Positions 58,520-64,000 of a DNA stretch of 64,000 bases are shown here, in pieces. The DNA is from CAWDDG01 sp963801065 (GTDB lineage Bacteria > Actinomycetota > Actinomycetes > Jiangellales > Jiangellaceae). The position numbers and the translations under genes are program-made. Position 1 is the stretch's first letter. Each line of letters opens with the position of its first letter. Under the pieces are notes generated by a model. The model was not told where the DNA came from. It did not search any database and saw only the letters and a list, made by a program, of their open reading frames with translations. The stretch is from assembly GCA_963801065.1 (NCBI GenBank), contig CAWDDG010000007.1, forward strand, positions 186,001 through 250,000. The letters are read 5' to 3'.

Positions 58520-59158
58520 TCAGTCGGCGTGCGAGTTGTCGAGCAGCCCGGCCCGGACGGCGGCCATGATCGCCTGGGCCCGGTTGATCGCGCCGAGCTT
58601 GTCGTAGAGCTTGGACACATGGGTCTTGGTCGTGGACTCGCTGATGTAGAGCTTGCGCGCGATGCTCGACACGCCCAGCCCTTCGGCCAGGAGGTCGAGG
58701 ACCTCGCGCTCGCGCCGGGTCAGCTGCGGACCGGTCGGGTGCAGCCGCCGTTGCATCGCCTCGGCGAGATCGGCGGCGACGAACGACGACGGCTTCACCG
58801 CCGCGTGGCGGGCGGCGGCGACGACGTCGTCGCTCGGTGCGCTCTTTGGCACGAATGCCGAGGCACCGGCGTCGAGCGCAGCGAAGAGCTGGTCGTCGCC
58901 GGCATACATCGTCAGGACCACCAGTCCGACGTCCTCTCGCGCGGCGCGCAACGCCCGGACGAGCTCGAGACCGCTACCGTCCGGGAGCCGGACGTCGATG
59001 ACGACGACGTCGGGCCGCAGCGCACCTGCAAGTCGGGTGGCCTCGCTGACCGAGCCTGCCTCCCCGACGACCTGGAACTCGGCATCGCGCTCGAATGCGC
59101 GCCGCAGGCCCTGCCGGATCAGCTCGTGGTCGTCGACCAGCAGCACCGTGGCAGGCAC
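58520..59158 (-). CDS. NarL/FixJ-type response regulator
   Basis: A 212-aa regulator: a receiver (VLLVDDHELIRQGLRRAFE, phospho-acceptor in VVVIDVRLPDGSG, Lys in FVPKSAP) and a LuxR HTH (LTRREREVLDLLAEGLGVSSIARKLYISESTTKTHVSKLYDKLGAINRAQAI). The GTG at 59158 lies 2 bp after the sensor-kinase stop. Its targets are unknown. Confidence 0.95.
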   Translation of the reverse strand: MPATVLLVDDHELIRQGLRRAFERDAEFQVVGEAGSVSEATRLAGALRPDVVVIDVRLPDGSGLELVRALRAAREDVGLVVLTMYAGDDQLFAALDAGASAFVPKSAPSDDVVAAARHAAVKPSSFVAADLAEAMQRRLHPTGPQLTRREREVLDLLAEGLGVSSIARKLYISESTTKTHVSKLYDKLGAINRAQAIMAAVRAGLLDNSHAD

Positions 59159-59160
59159 CG

Positions 59161-60771
59161 TTACACCTTCTCGTGGTGGGTGCCCAGGGCCACGTCGACG
59201 ACGGTACCCCCATCCGGACGGTTCTCGATCACGAGCGTCGCACCGACCCGCCGGGTCCGTTCGGCCATGATGTCGAGGCCGAACCGGTCGTGTCCCCGAC
59301 TCTGGAGGCCGATGCCGTCGTCGGCGACCTGGAGATGGGCCGCCGGAGGATCGACGGAGACCGTGACCCACAGGTTGCGCGCCTTGGCGTGCCTGCGCGC
59401 GTTGTTGATCGCCTCCTGGCCGACCCGAAGCAGCTCGGCCTCGATCTCGGGCCGCAGCCGAGCACCGCCCTCTTCGTCGTGGACGAGATGAACTCGAAGA
59501 CCCGACTGCGCGCTCATGTCGCGCGCGTACCGAGCCAGCGCCGTGCCGAGGCACGCGCCGGCCGGGATCTCGCTGCGCAGGTCGAAGATGGAGTGCCTGA
59601 GGTCGGAGAGAATCCGGCTGAGCTCCTTGCGCAACGTGATCGACAGCGATCGCAGGTCGGCTCCCTTGGCTCTGGCCTGGAGGTCGTCGACCAGGTAGCC
59701 GAGTGAGGCGAGCTCCTGCGCGATGCCGTCATGGATCTCACGGGCCAGCCGTCGCCGCTCGTCGCGCGTGGCGACCTCGCGCACCTCGTCGAAGAGCAGG
59801 GCCGTGTCGAGCCGCAGCGCGCCGTCGTCGGTGGACTGGGCGAGATTGCGCAGCTCATCGGGGGAGACGGCATCGGCGACGTCGGCGACGACCACGCCGA
59901 TCGTGCGGGCGCCGACCCGCACGGGAAGCACGATCCGGTGACTGTGGTGGCCGAGGGAGGACGCGAGTGGCGCCTCGCTGGTCCAGGCGTCGAGCACCAG
60001 CCGGTCGTGCTCGGCGTCGTCGAGCCAGTTCTCGGCATCGCCCTGGCGCGCCAGCGGAAGGAGGGCTCCACCCTCCCGCTGGACCAGCAGCGCAGACCTG
60101 CGCACCGGCACCCGGCCGGCCAGGTCGTCGAGGACCCCGGTGGCCAGCGTCACGGCGTCGAGCCCACCGGAGAGCTGTCGGGACACGACTCGCAGCTCGG
60201 AGAGCAGCCGGTACGCGGCTGCGTACCGGGCGATGTCGGCCGGGTGGTGGGTCTGCTGCCGCCGGACGAAGGCGCCGATCAGGCCCGTGGCGAACACGAT
60301 GCCCACCCATGGGACCAGGCCGAGGTAGGTCGCCGCCTCGAACGGCGCATCGGGCGCGAGCGCGGCACCGAGTGCCAGCCCTGCGGCACCTGCTCCGGCG
60401 CAGGCGGCGGTGCCCGTCACGCCGCCGGCAAGACCGCCTGCGAGTGCGGGCACGAGCAGGTAGGGCAGGCCGAGATATGCGTCGGGCAGGCCGAGCCCGA
60501 TCACGGTGGCGACCGCGATCGTCTCGGCCGCCGGAGCGGCCCAGACCCTGGGCATCACGCGATCGGCCGTTCCCGCCGCGATCGCGATCAGAGCGAGCGC
60601 GACGAGCCACCACCACGATGCGACCATGTCCCCGGCGGCGCCCGTGAGGGCGACGACGAGCGCGAGCATCCCGGGGCGAGCGACGGCAACGAGTCGCCAC
60701 GCCCGGTCGTTGAACGGCTGGGCCGACCACGCGGTGACCGGCCCCCGCGCGAGCCACGCGCCCACGGTCAT
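59161..60771 (-). CDS. NarL-type sensor histidine kinase
   Basis: A 536-aa sensor. The N-terminus has several helices (about residues 28-170, MASE/ MHYT-like), then a GAF-like region (GVLDDLAGRVPVRRSALLVQREGGALLPLARQG...VLPVRVGARTIGVVVADV), a HisKA_3 dimerisation part (RRRLAREIHDGIAQELASLGYL, phospho-His) and an HATPase_c domain (LRVGQEAINNARRHAKARN, VADDGIGLQSRGHDRFGLDIMAERTRRVGATLVI). It pairs with the response regulator downstream. A similar pair lies beside glkA in Streptomyces. Confidence 0.94.
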   Translation of the reverse strand: MTVGAWLARGPVTAWSAQPFNDRAWRLVAVARPGMLALVVALTGAAGDMVASWWWLVALALIAIAAGTADRVMPRVWAAPAAETIAVATVIGLGLPDAYLGLPYLLVPALAGGLAGGVTGTAACAGAGAAGLALGAALAPDAPFEAATYLGLVPWVGIVFATGLIGAFVRRQQTHHPADIARYAAAYRLLSELRVVSRQLSGGLDAVTLATGVLDDLAGRVPVRRSALLVQREGGALLPLARQGDAENWLDDAEHDRLVLDAWTSEAPLASSLGHHSHRIVLPVRVGARTIGVVVADVADAVSPDELRNLAQSTDDGALRLDTALLFDEVREVATRDERRRLAREIHDGIAQELASLGYLVDDLQARAKGADLRSLSITLRKELSRILSDLRHSIFDLRSEIPAGACLGTALARYARDMSAQSGLRVHLVHDEEGGARLRPEIEAELLRVGQEAINNARRHAKARNLWVTVSVDPPAAHLQVADDGIGLQSRGHDRFGLDIMAERTRRVGATLVIENRPDGGTVVDVALGTHHEKV

Positions 60772-60858
60772 GACGGCAAGTGTGCAGCACCGGTCAACCC
60801 ATCAGATACCTTCGGCCGCGGGGTAAATCACCCATCCGGTCGAGCGAGAGGAAATTGG

Positions 60859-61236
60859 GTGCCGGTTCCGTCGGTCGACCTGGTCGATGAGACCTTCGTC
60901 GTCGCGGCTCCGGAGATCCTGGCGCGGCGGTTCGCCGACCGCTCGCTGTGGCAGGAGTGGTGGCCGGACCTGCGCCTCACCGTGGAGACGGACCGGGGGC
61001 TCGAAGGCGTCCGGTGGTCGGTCGACGGCGCCCTGGTCGGTGCGGCGGAGATCTGGCTCGAACCGTGGCGGGACGGCGTGATCGTGCACTGGTTCGTGCG
61101 TGCGGAACCGCGCCCCCCTGGCGACGGCCGGCGCCTTCGGCACGCGTACGCGACGCTGTTCAAGCGGCGGATCCACGCGCTCAAGGACGAGCTCGAGCGC
61201 GGACGGCCGGCTGGCGTACCGCCGGCGCCGAGGTGA
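60859..61236 (+). CDS. SRPBCC-family protein, short form
   Basis: A 125-aa START-like protein (VDETFVVAAPEILARRFADRSLWQEWWPDLRLTVETDRGLEGVRWSVDGALVGAAEIWLEPWRDGVIVHWFVRAEP). GAGAGGAAA precedes the GTG. Its place before a second SRPBCC gene and glkA is as in Streptomyces. It binds a hydrophobic ligand or lipid; a role as a polyketide cyclase is unproven. Confidence 0.85.
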   Translation: MPVPSVDLVDETFVVAAPEILARRFADRSLWQEWWPDLRLTVETDRGLEGVRWSVDGALVGAAEIWLEPWRDGVIVHWFVRAEPRPPGDGRRLRHAYATLFKRRIHALKDELERGRPAGVPPAPR

Positions 61237-61276
61237 CCGGTAGTCTCCGCTGCGCCACCGACGACAGGGACATCCC

Positions 61277-61714
61277 ATGGCCGAGCAGACCATTTCGAGT
61301 ATCACGATCGCCGCACCGGCGGCCGAGGTGATGGCCGTGATCGCCGATCTCGAGGCGTACCCGGAGTGGACGGCGTCGGTCCGCGAGGTCGAGGTACTGA
61401 CCGTCTACGAGGACGACGAACGGCCTGCCGAGGCCCGGTTCGTCCTCGATGCCGGCGCGATCAAGGACACCTACACACTGTCGTACGAATGGGACGGCGA
61501 CGAGGAGGTGCGCTGGACCCTCGTCGAGGGCGGTCTGCTGCGGGCGCTCGACGGTTCGTACACGCTCGAGGAGACCGATGACGGCTCCACCGACGTCACG
61601 TACCAGCTGACGGTCGACATCGCGATCCCCATGCTCGGGTTGATGAAGCGCAAGGCCGAGAAGGTCATCATCGACACGGCACTCAAGGAGCTGAAGAAGC
61701 GGGTGGAGAACTGA
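61277..61714 (+). CDS. SRPBCC-family (START-like) protein
   Basis: A 145-aa protein (TISSITIAAPAAEVMAVIADLEAYPEWTASVREVEVLTVYEDDERPAEARFVLDAGAIKDTYTLSYEW...). It matches the cyclase/dehydrase SRPBCC pattern common near actinobacterial glkA. The ATG lies 40 bp after the previous stop. The stop (61712-61714) immediately precedes the glkA GTG (61715). Confidence 0.88.
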   Translation: MAEQTISSITIAAPAAEVMAVIADLEAYPEWTASVREVEVLTVYEDDERPAEARFVLDAGAIKDTYTLSYEWDGDEEVRWTLVEGGLLRALDGSYTLEETDDGSTDVTYQLTVDIAIPMLGLMKRKAEKVIIDTALKELKKRVEN

Positions 61715-62659
61715 GTGGCCGGCCTCTCCATCGGGGTCGACGTCGGTGGAACCAAGATCGCCGGGGGAGTGGTCGACGGGGCCGGGAAGATCGTGGCACG
61801 GACCCGCCGTGAGACTCCGTCAACCGACCCACCGGCGATAGTCCACGACATCATCGCGGTCGTCGAAGAGCTCCGGACGTTGCATGAGGTCGAGGCCGTC
61901 GGCGTCGGATCGGCAGGGTTCGTCGACGCCGCGAGGTCGACTGTTCTGTTCGCGCCCAACCTGGCCTGGCGCGACGTTCCTGTGCGAGACCAGGTGGCAG
62001 GCGCGACCGGCCTGACCGTGGTCGTCGAGAACGACGCCAACGCCGCCGCCTGGGGCGAGTTCCGCTACGGGGCGGCCGAGGACGTCGACGACATGATCTG
62101 TGTGACCGTGGGCACCGGGATCGGCGGCGGCCTCGTGCTCGCCGGCTCGATCTACCGGGGCGCTCACGGTGTGGGCGCTGAGCTCGGCCACATGCGGGTC
62201 GTCCCGGACGGGCACCTGTGCGGGTGCGGGAACCGGGGCTGTCTCGAGCAGTACGCCAGCGGTTCCGCCCTGGTTCGCGAGGCCCGGGCTCTGGCATCGT
62301 CGCGGTCGGTGTTCGCAGCCCGGCTGCTCGAGCTGTCCGGTGGCGACCCCGGCGCCATCACCGGCCCGATGGTCACCGGTGCGGCCCACGAGGGGGACGA
62401 ACCTTCCCGGGAACTCCTCGCCGATCTCGGCCGGTGGCTCGGCGAGGGCCTGGCATCGTTCGCGGCCCTGCTCGACCCCGCGGTGTTCGTCATCGGTGGC
62501 GGTGTCTCCGAGGCCGGCGATCTGCTGCTGTCGCCGGCGACCGCGGCGTTCCGGCGCAACCTGACCGGGCGCGGCCACCGGCCGGAGGCCGAGATCCGGA
62601 TCGCGACGTTGGGCAACGACGCGGGCATCGTCGGCGCCGCCGACCTCGCCCGCCTCTGA
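61715..62659 (+). CDS. glkA: ROK-family glucokinase
   Basis: A 314-aa glucokinase that makes glucose-6-phosphate with ATP. It has LSIGVDVGGTKIAGGVVD (phosphate-binding Asp and Gly loop), VENDANAAAWGEFRYGA (Asp catalytic), the ROK motif GAELGHMRVVPDG and the zinc motif CGCGNRGCLEQYASG. In Streptomyces coelicolor glkA is also next to SRPBCC genes. In addition to metabolism, the homologue has a role in carbon repression; that is inference here. Confidence 0.93.
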   Translation: MAGLSIGVDVGGTKIAGGVVDGAGKIVARTRRETPSTDPPAIVHDIIAVVEELRTLHEVEAVGVGSAGFVDAARSTVLFAPNLAWRDVPVRDQVAGATGLTVVVENDANAAAWGEFRYGAAEDVDDMICVTVGTGIGGGLVLAGSIYRGAHGVGAELGHMRVVPDGHLCGCGNRGCLEQYASGSALVREARALASSRSVFAARLLELSGGDPGAITGPMVTGAAHEGDEPSRELLADLGRWLGEGLASFAALLDPAVFVIGGGVSEAGDLLLSPATAAFRRNLTGRGHRPEAEIRIATLGNDAGIVGAADLARL

Positions 62660-62761
62660 GCGGCCTCCTTGTCCGTGCACACGCCGGCCAGCGCGCACGG
62701 GCAACGCCGGTCATGATTCCGGCGAAGGGTGCACCGCTGCGCCATAGGCTTGGGCGCCGTG

Positions 62762-63439
62762 GTGGGCCTGCGGATCGTCAGTTACAACATCCGGGGACTC
62801 CGCGACGACCGCAGCGCCGTGATCCGGGTGCTGCGGGGGTTGGACCCCGACGTGGTGTGCATCCAGGAGGCGCCACGGCTTCTGCGTTGGCGTTCGAGGT
62901 GCGCAGCGTTGGCGCGCGAGTCCGGCCTGCTCTATGCCGGCGGTGGTCGCCGGACCGGTGGCACGGTGATGCTCGCATCGCTACGAGTCGACGTGCGCAG
63001 CACGATCGAGTACCAGTTCAGCCATACACCCAACCTGCACAGGCGCGGAGCGGTCGCCGCCCGTGTGCACCGGGCCGGGGTCTCGCTCGTCGTGGCCAGC
63101 ATCCACCTGGGCCTCGATGCGGACGAACGGGTCCGGCACCGCTCGGAGCTCGTCGGCCTTGTCGACCGCTTCGCGTCCGACGTGGCCGTGCTTGCGGGAG
63201 ACGTCAACGAGCGTCCGGACCAGCCGACCTGGCTGGCGCTCGCAGCCGAGTTCGTCGATGTCGGGGCCCGCGACGACACCCCGACGTTTTCGACGCAGGA
63301 TCCGCGGCGTCGCATCGACGGCGTGTTCGTACGGGGCCCGGTGCGGGCCACGTCGTACCGGGTCGTCGAGGACCCTGACGTCCTGGTCGCTAGCGACCAT
63401 CGCCCCGTCGTGGTCGACCTCTCACTTGACCCACCCTGA
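62762..63439 (+). CDS. Endonuclease/exonuclease/phosphatase-family protein
   Basis: A 225-aa metal-dependent hydrolase (LRIVSYNIRGLRDDRSAVIRVLRGLDPDVVCIQEAP with Glu, VVASIHLGLDAD, VAVLAGDVNERPDQPTW and ASDHRPVVVDLSL with the Asp-His pair). The substrate, a nucleic acid or sugar/inositol phosphate, cannot be told. The GTG at 62762 or one codon earlier is the start. It is convergent with the next gene, with a large palindrome between. Confidence 0.9.
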   Translation: MGLRIVSYNIRGLRDDRSAVIRVLRGLDPDVVCIQEAPRLLRWRSRCAALARESGLLYAGGGRRTGGTVMLASLRVDVRSTIEYQFSHTPNLHRRGAVAARVHRAGVSLVVASIHLGLDADERVRHRSELVGLVDRFASDVAVLAGDVNERPDQPTWLALAAEFVDVGARDDTPTFSTQDPRRRIDGVFVRGPVRATSYRVVEDPDVLVASDHRPVVVDLSLDPP

Positions 63440-63443
63440 GATT

Positions 63444-63523
63444 GATCACGTTAAGTGGGCCTGTGGGTCCGTTACCAGGTCTCGGCACCTGGTAACGGCC
63501 TAAGACGCCCACTTAACGTGATC
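63444..63523. repeat. 80-bp nested palindrome between convergent genes
   Basis: The outer arms are GATCACGTTAAGTGGGC (63444-63460) and its exact complement (63507-63523). The inner arms are CCGTTACCAGGT (63469-63480) and its exact complement (63487-63498), with a 6-base tip. Between them lie 8-base internal loops on both sides. It ends the endonuclease-family and TIGR00300-like transcripts from both sides and could be a bidirectional terminator or a mobile repeat. Confidence 0.85.
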
Positions 63524-63536
63524 GATTGGGAGGCGG

Positions 63537-64000
63537 TCAGGCGCGGTAGGCCGGGACGAGCTCGAGGGCGAGCTGCTCGAGGAAGAGGCCGACGTCGGTG
63601 ACGATGCCCCGCGCCTGGGCCGAGCCGCGATCCGCGAGCTTGGTGACCGTGGCTGGATTGATGTCGACGCAGACCAGGGGGATCGAGGCAGGCATGATGT
63701 TGCCCGTCGCCACCGAGTGCAGCATGGTAGCGACCATGATCGCGAAGCCGACGTCGTGCAGTTCGGCCCGCATCGCCCGCTGGCCCTGGACGACGTCGGT
63801 GTAGACGTCGGGCAGGGGTCCGTCGTCTCGCACCGAGCCGACCAGCACGAATGCCTTGTCGTGCGCGACGAGCGCATGCATCACGCCGCCCGTGAGCACG
63901 CCCTGCTCGACGGCTGCGCTGATGGACCCACAGCCGCGAATGCGGTTGATCGCGCGAATGTGGTGCTCGTGCCCGTGCTCGACGCCGCGCCCTTGGGCCA
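63537..64000 (-). CDS. TIGR00300/LOR-SDH domain protein, ornithine cyclodeaminase-like; N-terminus outside window
   Basis: The C-terminal part of a protein (INRIRGCGSISAAVEQGVLTGGVMHALVAHDKAFVLVGSVRDDGPLPDVYTDVVQGQRAMRAELHDVGFAIMVATMLHSVATGNIMPA). The SVRDDGPLPDVYTDVVxAQ block is typical of the TIGR00300/LOR-SDH domain, which binds NAD and is found in ornithine cyclodeaminase or dihydrolase (AgrE/ArgZ-type) proteins. The frame continues past 64000. The reaction in this organism is uncertain. Confidence 0.8.
   Translation of the reverse strand, partial: AQGRGVEHGHEHHIRAINRIRGCGSISAAVEQGVLTGGVMHALVAHDKAFVLVGSVRDDGPLPDVYTDVVQGQRAMRAELHDVGFAIMVATMLHSVATGNIMPASIPLVCVDINPATVTKLADRGSAQARGIVTDVGLFLEQLALELVPAYRA

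Noticed and set aside
1..64000. CRISPR array, prophage, or complete insertion sequence
   Set aside because: I see no regularly spaced repeats, cas genes, phage structural genes or transposase motifs anywhere in the window.

Overview
The window is high-GC DNA from an actinobacterium, probably of the class Actinomycetia. The backbone holds a full cytochrome bcc-aa3 respiratory locus (ctaC-ctaD-ctaF and ctaE-qcrC-qcrA-qcrB), with adoK, trpD, a DnaQ/UvrC-type nuclease, an NlpC/P60 cell-wall hydrolase, pimB and glkA in an order like that of Mycobacterium and Streptomyces chromosomes. GTG starts and 4-base start/stop overlaps (GTGA, ATGA) are common. No plasmid or phage replication gene is visible.

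Layout. (1) 0-6.1 kb, backbone: adenosine-kinase-like gene, a LURP-one-like protein, a cysteine desulfurase/TusA pair, and ctaC-ctaD-ctaF. (2) 6.1-33.6 kb, accessory block inserted between ctaF and qcrB: a DMT transporter, a YefM/YoeB toxin-antitoxin pair, a WYL regulator with a divergent hydrolase, a DUF4331/TPR pair, a DNA glycosylase, an aldo-keto reductase, then a zone full of gene relics (14-19 kb), an HxlR-controlled oxidoreductase/efflux cluster (19-25.6 kb), a DrrAB-like ABC transporter, a NicO-type metal transporter, an F420-type LLM oxidoreductase and a large LuxR-type ATPase regulator. Within it, a 43-bp repeat resembling a tRNA 3' half occurs at 15.5 and 25.9 kb in the same orientation, as expected for an integrated or decayed island. 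(3) 33.6-39.5 kb, backbone: qcrB, qcrA, qcrC, ctaE, a receiver-like protein and trpD. (4) 39.5-48.3 kb, a second accessory block: SnoaL-like protein, cupins, two MFS exporters, hydrolase, an ArsR/SRPBCC pair and a questin-oxidase-like protein. (5) 48.4-64 kb, backbone: Lrp/AsnC ligand-domain protein, rhomboid protease, exonuclease/UvrC-like gene, NYN-domain protein, a ydaO-type (c-di-AMP) riboswitch before the NlpC/P60 gene, two metalloproteases, pimB, a two-component system, SRPBCC proteins, glkA, an endonuclease/phosphatase-family protein, an 80-bp nested palindrome and the edge of a TIGR00300-like gene.

How the parts work together. CtaCDEF and QcrABC form the menaquinol:O2 supercomplex, with the diheme QcrC serving as the built-in cytochrome c. 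The HxlR regulator at 22.8-23.3 kb has an N-terminal Cys like the YodB/HypR sensors. A shared 15-bp palindrome, GTTGC-N5-GCAAC, lies in front of both its own promoter region and the divergent operon of SDR, hydrolase, muconolactone-isomerase-like, DUF3237 and ABM-monooxygenase genes, so this looks like one electrophile or quinone-responsive regulon with a DHA2 exporter. The ArsR regulator at 46.4-47.0 kb and the exporter at 42.3-43.9 kb share a second operator type, GACAAG-N4-CTTGTC, which seems to have been copied along with the first codons of the regulator.

Cautions. Two backbone genes (the DnaQ/UvrC-like nuclease and the M48 protease) each need a one-base correction to read through. These may be assembly errors rather than true pseudogenes. 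The relics at 9.4 and 14.2 kb change strand inside a gene and are more likely real rearrangements.
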